This document shows, one piece after another, positions 1-5,257 of a DNA stretch of 10,304 nt (positions are counted from its first letter, which is position 1; each line of letters starts with the position of its first letter). A program made the translations under genes and the position numbers. A model generated the notes under the pieces. That model was not told the DNA's origin and searched no databases. It saw only the letters and a program-made list of their open reading frames with translations. The stretch comes from JBHELQ01 sp046262995 (GTDB lineage: Bacteria > Actinomycetota > Thermoleophilia > Solirubrobacterales > Thermoleophilaceae): positions 1 to 10,304 of the forward strand of contig JBHELQ010000015.1 of NCBI GenBank assembly GCA_046262995.1, given 5' to 3'.

Positions 1-388
1 GGCGCGGATCGCGGGCATAAACCTCCCTCTCAACAAGCGGGTCGAGATCGGACTGACCTACATCTTCGGCATCGGCCGCTCGACTTCCCGCGAGGTGCTC
101 GAGAAGGCCGGCGTGAGCCCCGACACGTACGTCAAGGACCTGACCGAGGACGAGGTCCGCAAGCTGCGGGACCGGATCGACAACGAGCTGAGCGTCGAGG
201 GCGACCTGCGCCGCGAGCGCTCGCAGAACGTCAAGCGGCTGATGGAGACCGGGACGTATCGCGGGCTGCGCCACCGCCGCGGGCTGCCCGTGAACGGCCA
301 GCGGACCAAGACGAACGCCCGCGCCAGGAAGGGCCCGCGCGCGGGCCAGGCCGCCGGCTCCGGCAAACGCAAGGTCAGGAAGCATTAG
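1..388 (+). CDS. rpsM: 30S ribosomal protein S13 (5' end clipped by 2 bases)
   Basis: S13 sits in the head of the small subunit and contacts 16S rRNA, the P-site tRNA and the bridges to the large subunit. The frame begins with the last base of the start codon at position 1. It then reads ARIAGINLPLNKRVEIGLTY, the classic S13 N-terminus, so only two bases of the gene are missing and the full protein would be 129 residues, slightly longer than E. coli S13. The helix-two-turn-helix region and the conserved YRGLRHRRGLPVNGQRTKTN segment near the C-terminus are intact, followed by a Lys/Arg-rich tail ending in KVRKH. The stop is two bases before rpsK, as in the usual alpha operon. Any promoter and any S4-responsive leader would lie upstream of the window. 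The identification is secure. Confidence 0.97.
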   Translation, partial: ARIAGINLPLNKRVEIGLTYIFGIGRSTSREVLEKAGVSPDTYVKDLTEDEVRKLRDRIDNELSVEGDLRRERSQNVKRLMETGTYRGLRHRRGLPVNGQRTKTNARARKGPRAGQAAGSGKRKVRKH

Positions 389-390
389 CC

Positions 391-789
391 ATGGCCCAGC
401 AGCGACCGGGACGGACGAGGGGACGCCGCAGGGTGCGGAAGAACGTGCCCGTCGGCCAGGCCCACATCAAGACGAGCTTCAACAACACGATCGTCGCGCT
501 GACCGACCGCGAGGGGAACGTGATCGCCTGGGAGTCCGCCGGCGGCGCCGGCTTCAAGGGCTCGCGCAAGTCCACCCCCTTCGCGGCCCAGGTGACCGCC
601 GATGCCGCGGCCAAGAAGGGCATGGAGCAGGGCCTCGAGAAGGTCGAGGTCTTCGTCAAGGGCCCGGGCTCGGGTCGCGAGACCGCGATCCGCTCCCTGC
701 AGGCCGCCGGCCTCGAGGTCACGGGCATCAGGGACGTGACCCCGCAGGCCCACAACGGCTGCCGTCCCCGCAAGCGGAGGCGCGTCTAG
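391..789 (+). CDS. rpsK: 30S ribosomal protein S11
   Basis: S11 is a platform protein of the small subunit, near the mRNA exit and the E site. The 132-residue product has the family core: HIKTSFNNTIVALTD at about residues 25-39, GSRKSTPFAAQ at 57-67 and GPGSGRETAIRSLQAAGLEV at about 91-110. The C-terminus is HNGCRPRKRRRV, with Asn122-Gly123. In E. coli S11 the matching Asn-Gly is largely converted to isoaspartate. The ATG follows the rpsM stop by two bases, and an AGGA at 377-380 inside the end of rpsM gives a usable ribosome binding site. The gene overlaps the rpsD start by one base, so the three ribosomal genes are probably translated as one coupled run. Length and motifs are normal. Confidence 0.98.
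   Translation: MAQQRPGRTRGRRRVRKNVPVGQAHIKTSFNNTIVALTDREGNVIAWESAGGAGFKGSRKSTPFAAQVTADAAAKKGMEQGLEKVEVFVKGPGSGRETAIRSLQAAGLEVTGIRDVTPQAHNGCRPRKRRRV
776..780 (+). promoter_or_regulatory. Ribosome binding site deciding the GTG start of rpsD
   Basis: A full GGAGG lies inside the last codons of rpsK, eight bases before the GTG at 789. It supports that non-ATG start, whose first base is the last base of the rpsK stop codon. Confidence 0.8.
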
Positions 790-1409
790 TGGCGCGCGAG
801 ACCGGAGCCCAGTGCAAGCAGTGCCGGCGCGAGGGCATGAAGCTGTTCCTGAAGGGCGAGCGCTGCCTGACGGACAAGTGCGGGATCGAGCGCCGCAGCT
901 ATCCGCCGGGCGACCACGGCCGCGGCCGCTCCCGACAGTCGGAGTACCGCCTGCAGCTGCGCGAGAAGCAGAAGGCGCGCCGCTACTACGGCGTGCTCGA
1001 GCGGCAGTTCCGCAACTACTACGCGAAGGCCAGCGGCCAGGCCGGCGTGACGGGCGAGAACCTGCTGCGCCTGCTCGAGGCGCGCTTCGACAACGTGCTC
1101 GTCCGGCTCGGCTTCGCCGCCTCGCGGCGGCAGGCGCGCCAGATGATCCGCCACGGCCACTGGACGATCAACGGACGCCGGGTGAACATCCCCTCCTACC
1201 AGCTACGCCCCGACGACGTGATCATGATGAAAGCCGGCTCGCCGGCCGAAACGGTGGTGCGTGACGCCACCGAGCTCACGGCGGCCGTGCCGGCGTGGCT
1301 GCAGGCCGATCACGACGGTCTGACGGCGAAGGTGCTCCGCCACCCCGAGCGGGACGAGATCTCCGCACCGGTGCAGGAGCAGCTCATCGTCGAGCTGTAC
1401 TCGAAGTAG
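789..1409 (+). CDS. rpsD: 30S ribosomal protein S4, zinc-binding form
   Basis: S4 is a primary 16S rRNA binder that starts assembly of the small-subunit body. In several bacteria it also represses its own operon. The 206-residue protein has four cysteines at 9, 12, 26 and 31 (C-x2-C-x13-C-x4-C). I recall the zinc-knuckle spacing of Thermus S4 as the same. The conserved SYPPGDHG follows. The S4 RNA-binding fold runs from about residue 94 to 160 and includes LLEARFDNVLVRLGFA and SRRQARQMIRHGHW. The C-terminal EQLIVELYSK is typical. The GTG start at 789 is chosen because of the GGAGG eight bases upstream and because the first residues, MARETG, match the family. A 61-base gap follows before rpoA, the largest within this operon. 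The identification is secure; zinc occupancy is inferred from the cysteines. Confidence 0.98.
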   Translation: MARETGAQCKQCRREGMKLFLKGERCLTDKCGIERRSYPPGDHGRGRSRQSEYRLQLREKQKARRYYGVLERQFRNYYAKASGQAGVTGENLLRLLEARFDNVLVRLGFAASRRQARQMIRHGHWTINGRRVNIPSYQLRPDDVIMMKAGSPAETVVRDATELTAAVPAWLQADHDGLTAKVLRHPERDEISAPVQEQLIVELYSK

Positions 1410-1425
1410 AACGCGAACGTCGCGT

Positions 1426-1448
1426 CCGCCGCGGCAGTTGCCGGGCGG
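1426..1448 (+). promoter_or_regulatory. Hairpin in the rpsD-rpoA gap
   Basis: CCGCC-G-CGGC / AGTT / GCCG-GGCGG forms nine GC pairs with one bulged G and a four-base loop. It lies 16 bases after the rpsD stop and 22 bases before the rpoA ATG. No T-run follows, so a full intrinsic terminator is unlikely. It could be an RNA-stability or processing element, a partial attenuator, or an insulator that lets rpoA be tuned separately from the ribosomal proteins. The pairing is directly visible; the role is inference. Confidence 0.45.
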
Positions 1449-1470
1449 CGCGCTCACGAGAAGGACATAC

Positions 1471-2451
1471 ATGATCGAGTTCCAGACGCCCCAAATCTCC
1501 GCCGACACGGTCAATGGCAACCGCGGCACGTTCACGATCGAGCCGCTCGACCGCGGCTTCGGCTACACCTTCGGCAACTCGCTGCGCCGGGTGCTGCTGT
1601 CCTCGCTCGGAGGCGCGGCAATCATCAGCGTCCGGATCGAGGGCGTGGCGCACGAGTTCTCGACGATCCCCGGCGTCAAGGAAGACGTGACCGACGTGGT
1701 GCTCAACCTCAAGGAGGTCGTGTGCCGGATGCACACCGACGCCGACGAGGTCGAGGCTCCCCTGGTCGTGACCGGCCCGGGCGAGGTCAAGGCCGGCGAC
1801 ATCGATGTCCCCTCCGGGGTCGAGATCCTGAACCCGGACGCGCACATCGCCACGCTGGAGAAGAAGACCAAGCTCGAGATCTATCTGACCGTCGGGCACG
1901 GCCGGGGCTACTCGCCCGCAGAGGAGAACAAGTCGACCGACCAGCCGATCGGCGTGATCCCGATCGACTCGATCTTCTCGCCGGTGAAGCGGGTCGCCTA
2001 CACGGTGGACCAGGCCCGGGTGGGACAGCGCACGGACTACGACCGGCTCGCGCTGGACATCGAGACCGACGGGTCGCTGGATCCCCACGCCGCGCTTCGC
2101 GAGGCCGCCGAGATCCTGATCAAGTACCTGGCCATCTTCAGCGAGCCCGAGCGGATCGACGCCCTCCGGGACCAGGGCGCCGCCCTGGTCGGCGACGCCG
2201 CCGGGCTCTCCGGCGACGGCGCCGGGGCCGCGGGGTCGGGTGCCGGCGGGATGGACGACATCCTGATCGAGGAGCTCGAGTTGGGCGTGCGCTCCTACAA
2301 CTGCCTGAAGCGCGCCGGCGTTCAGACGGTGGGCGACCTGATCCAGAAGTCGGAGTCGGAGCTGAACGCGATCCCCAACTTCGGTCGCAAGTCGATCGAG
2401 GAGGTCAAGGAGACGCTCGAGGCGCGGGGGCTTGCGCTGCGGCAGAGCTAG
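1471..2451 (+). CDS. rpoA: DNA-directed RNA polymerase subunit alpha
   Basis: The alpha dimer is the scaffold for assembling beta and beta', and its C-terminal domain touches UP-element DNA and activators. The ATG at 1471 is preceded by AAGGA at 1461-1465, five bases away. An in-frame GTG at 1438 lies inside the intergenic hairpin and is less likely. The product is 326 residues. The N-terminal assembly domain (about 1-230) includes GYTFGNSLRRVLLSSLGGAA near residues 31-50. The C-terminal domain (about 262-326) has VRSYNCLKRAG and IPNFGRKSIEEVKE. Arg274, Asn277, Cys278 and Lys307 match E. coli Arg265, Asn268, Cys269 and Lys298, so the DNA-contacting face is intact. The linker (about 231-261) is Gly/Ala-rich and about twice the length of the E. 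coli one. The stop is two bases before rplQ. Confidence 0.98.
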   Translation: MIEFQTPQISADTVNGNRGTFTIEPLDRGFGYTFGNSLRRVLLSSLGGAAIISVRIEGVAHEFSTIPGVKEDVTDVVLNLKEVVCRMHTDADEVEAPLVVTGPGEVKAGDIDVPSGVEILNPDAHIATLEKKTKLEIYLTVGHGRGYSPAEENKSTDQPIGVIPIDSIFSPVKRVAYTVDQARVGQRTDYDRLALDIETDGSLDPHAALREAAEILIKYLAIFSEPERIDALRDQGAALVGDAAGLSGDGAGAAGSGAGGMDDILIEELELGVRSYNCLKRAGVQTVGDLIQKSESELNAIPNFGRKSIEEVKETLEARGLALRQS

Positions 2452-2453
2452 CC

Positions 2454-2807
2454 ATGCGGCACGGCAAGCAGCGCAACAAGCTCTCGCGCAGCGCCTCGCA
2501 CCGGAAGGCGCTGTTCGCCAACCTCTGCCGTGAGGTGCTGGACCACGAGCGGATCCAGACCACCGAGGCGAAGGCCAAGGCGGTCAAGCCCGAGCTCGAG
2601 CGGCTGATCACGCTCGCCAAGCGCGGCGACCACCACTCGCGGCGGCAGGCCATGGCTCGGCTCGGGCAGGACAAGTTCGTGGTCTACAAGCTGTTCGAGG
2701 AGATCGGGCCGCGATATGCCGATCGGGAGGGTGGCTATACGCGGATCCTGAAGCTGGGGCCGCGCAAGTCGGACTCGACCGAGATGGTCTTCTTGGAGCT
2801 GGTCTAG
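2454..2807 (+). CDS. rplQ: 50S ribosomal protein L17
   Basis: L17 binds 23S rRNA close to the peptide exit tunnel. The 117-residue product begins MRHGKQRNKLSRSASHRKAL and has TTEAKAKAVKPELERLITLA at about residues 36-55, both hallmarks of the family. It ends in GGYTRILKLGPRKSDSTEM and a short hydrophobic tail. The length is that of a core bacterial L17, with none of the long C-terminal extension found in some actinobacterial versions. The ATG is two bases after the rpoA stop and has no clear ribosome binding site, so translation is probably coupled to rpoA. It is the last gene of the ribosomal operon: a strong hairpin begins 13 bases after its stop. Confidence 0.97.
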   Translation: MRHGKQRNKLSRSASHRKALFANLCREVLDHERIQTTEAKAKAVKPELERLITLAKRGDHHSRRQAMARLGQDKFVVYKLFEEIGPRYADREGGYTRILKLGPRKSDSTEMVFLELV

Positions 2808-2819
2808 GGCCGAGTCTTG

Positions 2820-2841
2820 CCCGTGGCCGCCTGGCCGCGGG
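2820..2841 (+). terminator. GC hairpin after rplQ, probable terminator of the ribosomal operon
   Basis: CCCGTGGCC / GCCT / GGCCGCGGG forms nine pairs, eight Watson-Crick and one G-T, with a four-base loop, starting 13 bases after the rplQ stop. No T-run follows, which is common for actinobacterial terminators. The right arm can instead pair downstream: 2835-2842 (CCGCGGGT) is exactly complementary to 2852-2859 (ACCCGCGG), and the two folds exclude each other. Termination is inferred from position and stability. Confidence 0.6.
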
Positions 2842-2859
2842 TCCTGTCGCCACCCGCGG
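2826..2859 (+). repeat. GC-rich 3'-end element, copy 1
   Basis: The 15-mer GCCGCCTGGCCGCGG at 2826-2840 and the 8-mer ACCCGCGG at 2852-2859 occur in the same order after the patatin gene (9901-9923). There the two blocks are adjacent; here 11 bases (2841-2851) separate them. Both copies are self-complementary and start within 20 bases of a stop codon. Identity is visible directly; common origin is inference. Confidence 0.5.
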
Positions 2860-2882
2860 GCGGGGCGCCACCGGCGAACGGA

Positions 2883-2888
2883 TAGCCT
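2883..2888 (+). promoter_or_regulatory. Candidate -10 element (TAGCCT) for the methyltransferase cluster
   Basis: TAGCCT fits the actinobacterial TANNNT consensus and ends six bases before the ATG at 2895. That is the spacing expected if transcription starts at the ATG itself, giving a leaderless message. No ribosome binding site precedes this ATG, which agrees. No convincing -35 element is visible, so the call is tentative. Confidence 0.35.
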
Positions 2889-2894
2889 CGCTCC

Positions 2895-3692
2895 ATGGAT
2901 GTCGTGAAGCAGCGCACGGCTGAGAGTTGGGGCCTTGGGGACTACTCGGTGCTGTCCGGGATGCTTCAGCCGGCCGCGGTCGCCCTGGCCGATGCCTGCG
3001 CCGTATCTGCGGGACAGGAGGTGCTCGACGTGGCGGCCGGGGACGGCAACTTCGCGTTGGCGTGTGCTCGTGAGGGGGCGAAGGTCGTGGCGTCGGACCT
3101 CTCGCCGGGGATGGTGGAGCGCGGGCGCGCTCGCTCCGAGCGGGAGGGCTTCGAGATCGAGTGGCTTCGGGCAGACGCCGAGGAGCTGTCGTTCGACGAC
3201 GGCCGCTTCGACTGCGTGGGGTCGGTCTTCGGCGCGATGATCGCGCCGCGGCCGGAAGTGGTCGCGCGGGAGCTCTTCCGCGTGGTGCGCCCTGGTGGGA
3301 CGGTCGGGATGACGGCCTGGGTTCCCGGCAGCTTCACCGCCGAGATGATCGGGATCGGCCGCAAGTACGACCCCGCGCCGCCGGGGGAGCATCTGTCCGA
3401 GGAGTGGGGCGTCGAGGAGACCGTTCGCGAGCGCTTCGAGGGGCTCGCCGGCTCGATCCGCTGTGAGCGCAGCCGGCTGGTGCACGAGGGTGAGTCTCCG
3501 CAGGCCCTGGTCGAGTCGCTCCTGTCGACCGTCCCGCCGATGGTGGCGGCCCGGCAGCTGCTGCCGGCCGAGCACTTCGACGCCCTGCGGCGAGACCTGA
3601 TCGAGCTGGCCGCGCGGTTCGACGAGGGCGGCGAAGGCGGGGCGCGGATTCCCGGCGAGTATCTGCTGACCGTCGCTCGCAAGAGCGGGTGA
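2895..3692 (+). CDS. Class I SAM-dependent methyltransferase
   Basis: A cytosolic methyltransferase of 265 residues using S-adenosylmethionine; the substrate is unknown. The Rossmann fold motifs are in order. Motif I is VLDVAAGDGNFALACA (about residues 43-58), the acidic ribose-binding Asp is in VVASDLSPGMVERG (about 64-77), and motif II/III is the DAEELSFDDGRFDCVGSVFG block (about 93-112). RELFRVVRPGGTVGMTAW (about 124-141) is the usual post-motif III strand. The N-terminal ESWGLGDYSVLSGMLQPAA and the WVPGSF segment resemble a broad actinobacterial family of UbiE/Methyltransf_11-type enzymes. Its stop overlaps the truA start in a 4-base GTGA, so the two are translationally coupled. This fits a tRNA or ribosome substrate but does not prove it; a small-molecule substrate is equally possible. 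The start is the first ATG, with a leaderless-type promoter just upstream. Confidence 0.85.
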   Translation: MDVVKQRTAESWGLGDYSVLSGMLQPAAVALADACAVSAGQEVLDVAAGDGNFALACAREGAKVVASDLSPGMVERGRARSEREGFEIEWLRADAEELSFDDGRFDCVGSVFGAMIAPRPEVVARELFRVVRPGGTVGMTAWVPGSFTAEMIGIGRKYDPAPPGEHLSEEWGVEETVRERFEGLAGSIRCERSRLVHEGESPQALVESLLSTVPPMVAARQLLPAEHFDALRRDLIELAARFDEGGEGGARIPGEYLLTVARKSG

Positions 3693-4408
3693 CCGCCAGG
3701 CTGCTGCTCGAGTACGACGGGGAGGGGTTCGCGGGCTGGGCGGTGCAGCCGGGCCGGCGGACGGTCCAAGGGGTTCTTGAGGAGGCGCTCGGCAGCGCTC
3801 TTCCGGGGCCGGTGACCCTCACGGTCGCGGGCCGCACCGACGCCGGGGTGCACGCCCGGGGTCAGGTGGTGAGCCACGCCGGAGATCCCGTCCCGGTGGA
3901 GATGCTCAACTCGCTGCTGCCGGACGACGTTCGCGTCCTTGCGAGCGAGCGGGCGCCGGAGGGTTTCGATGCCCGCCTGGACGCGGTCAGCCGCACCTAC
4001 CGCTACCGCGTGCTCGCGCGTTCGGCCGCCAGTCCCTTTGAGCGAGGACGGGCGCTCCACTGGCCGTACGGACTCGACCGGCAGGCGCTCGATGCCTGCG
4101 CGCGCTCGGTGATCGGCAAGCACGACTTCACGGCCTTCACCCCTACCCAGACCGGCCACGTGCGCTTCGAGCGCCAGGTCCTGCGCTCGGAATGGCTGGC
4201 CGAGGACGGTGGCGTCCTCGGCTATTGGATCGAGGCGGACAGCTTCATGCGGCACATGGTCAGGACGCTCGTCGGCACGATGCTCGCAGCTGCCAGGGGG
4301 CGACTCGCGCCGGATGCCTTCGGCGAGCTCCTCGAGGGGCGCCCACGTGCGGATGCGGGCGACACGGCGCCCGCTCACGGGCTCTATCTGGAGTCCGTCC
4401 GCTACTGA
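3689..4408 (+). CDS. truA: tRNA pseudouridine synthase A
   Basis: TruA isomerises uridines 38-40 in the anticodon arm of many tRNAs to pseudouridine, with no cofactor. The 239-residue protein opens with LLLEYDGEGFAGWAVQPGRR, matching the family's LxYDGxxFxGWQxQ except that the residue after GW is Ala instead of Gln. The catalytic motif AGRTDAGVHARGQVVS is at residues 47-62, with Asp51 as the nucleophile. The second half has DFTAF near 146-150, FMRHMVRTLVGTML near 187-200 and the terminal PAHGLYLESVRY, all typical. The GTG start at 3689 overlaps the methyltransferase stop (GTGA) and places the first strand at the correct distance from the N-terminus. No good ribosome binding site is visible, so translation is probably reinitiated from the upstream gene. 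Confidence 0.97.
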   Translation: MTARLLLEYDGEGFAGWAVQPGRRTVQGVLEEALGSALPGPVTLTVAGRTDAGVHARGQVVSHAGDPVPVEMLNSLLPDDVRVLASERAPEGFDARLDAVSRTYRYRVLARSAASPFERGRALHWPYGLDRQALDACARSVIGKHDFTAFTPTQTGHVRFERQVLRSEWLAEDGGVLGYWIEADSFMRHMVRTLVGTMLAAARGRLAPDAFGELLEGRPRADAGDTAPAHGLYLESVRY

Positions 4409-4417
4409 GGGCCTGAC

Positions 4418-4423
4418 TATCCT
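4418..4423 (+). promoter_or_regulatory. Candidate -10 element (TATCCT) before surE
   Basis: TATCCT fits TANNNT and ends 12 bases before the surE GTG at 4436, which would give a leader of only about five bases. A second TATCC lies eight bases downstream (4426-4430), making a short direct repeat TATCC-TCG-TATCC. No ribosome binding site precedes the GTG. surE could still be reached by read-through from truA, whose stop is 27 bases upstream. Confidence 0.3.
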
Positions 4424-4435
4424 CGTATCCGGCTC

Positions 4436-5257
4436 GTGAAGGTCCTGCTCACAAACGACGACGGCATCCAGGCGATCGGCCTCCACGCCATGCGCCGAGC
4501 GCTGCTCGAGCTGCCCGGCTTGGAGCTCGCCGTGATCGCCCCCGACTCCAACCGGAGCGCCACCGCGCGCAGCATCACGACGCGTCAGCCGCTGTCGGTC
4601 GAGGAGGTCGAGTTCGGCGACGGCACGAGCGGCTTCGCCACCGACGGCACGCCGGTCGACTGCGTGCGCTTCGCCGCGCTCGGGCTGGTGGAGTTCGAGC
4701 CGGAGCTGATCCTGTCCGGGATCAACCAGGGAGCGAACCTGGGCGACGACATCACCTACTCCGGGACCGTCGCTGCCGCCCTCGAGGGCGTGGTGCTCGG
4801 CATCCCGGCGATCGCCGTGTCCCAGCAGGCCGATCGCGGCAAGGTCGACTTCCGTTCCGGCCGCCACTGGCAGCCGGAGGACTTCGAGCAGGCCGCCGCC
4901 TTCACCGCCCGCCTGGTCGAGGAGCTCGAGCAGGTCCCCATGCCGGAGGCGACGCTGCTGAACGTGAACTGCCCGGCGGGGGGAGCCGAGGGCGCCCGCG
5001 CATGCCGGCTCGGCAAGCGGATCTACCGCGACCAGCTGGAGCTGGCGGAGGAGGACTCGGGCGGACGGCGCCGCTACCGGATCTACGGCGAGGAGCCGGG
5101 CTACGAGCGCGAGGACGGCACCGACTTCGCGGCCATCGCCGACTCCTGCATCGCCGTGACGCCGCTCCACTTCGACCTGACCGACCAGGCCGGCATAGAG
5201 GCGCTCGGGGGCTTCGACCTGGGCCGCCTGCTGCGCCCGGCCGCGCGCGAGGTGTGA
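4436..5257 (+). CDS. surE: 5'/3'-nucleotidase SurE
   Basis: SurE is a divalent-metal-dependent phosphatase that hydrolyses nucleoside 5'- and 3'-monophosphates and has been linked to stationary-phase survival and nucleotide salvage. The 273-residue protein begins MKVLLTNDDG, with the metal ligands Asp8 and Asp9. Next come IAPDSNRSATARSIT (metal-site Ser41), the FATDGTPVDCVRFA segment (about 67-80) and SGINQGANLGDDITYSGTVA (about 94-113, metal ligand Asn97). All catalytic positions of the family are present. The GTG start is set by this conserved N-terminus, because the motif begins immediately. The C-terminus (PLHFDLTDQAGIEAL onward) is normal. The stop overlaps the ligA start in a 4-base GTGA, so the two are translationally coupled. 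Confidence 0.96.
   Translation: MKVLLTNDDGIQAIGLHAMRRALLELPGLELAVIAPDSNRSATARSITTRQPLSVEEVEFGDGTSGFATDGTPVDCVRFAALGLVEFEPELILSGINQGANLGDDITYSGTVAAALEGVVLGIPAIAVSQQADRGKVDFRSGRHWQPEDFEQAAAFTARLVEELEQVPMPEATLLNVNCPAGGAEGARACRLGKRIYRDQLELAEEDSGGRRRYRIYGEEPGYEREDGTDFAAIADSCIAVTPLHFDLTDQAGIEALGGFDLGRLLRPAAREV

Noticed and set aside
1722..2453. Upstream in-frame extension of rplQ through rpoA
   Set aside because: The extension is low-complexity Arg/Gly text from the wrong frame of rpoA. L17 starts cleanly at MRHGKQRNK at 2454.
2866..2876. CGCC-ACC-GGCG mini-hairpin before the methyltransferase
   Set aside because: Only four pairs in very GC-rich sequence; too weak to annotate.
2448..3575. Open minus-strand frame of 375 codons opposite rplQ and the methyltransferase
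   Set aside because: Antisense to rplQ, composition typical of a shadow frame, no recognisable domain.
5002..5253. Longer N-terminus for LigA
   Set aside because: These 84 codons are a shadow of surE. Starting at GTG 5254 gives the normal LigA length and N-terminal domain.
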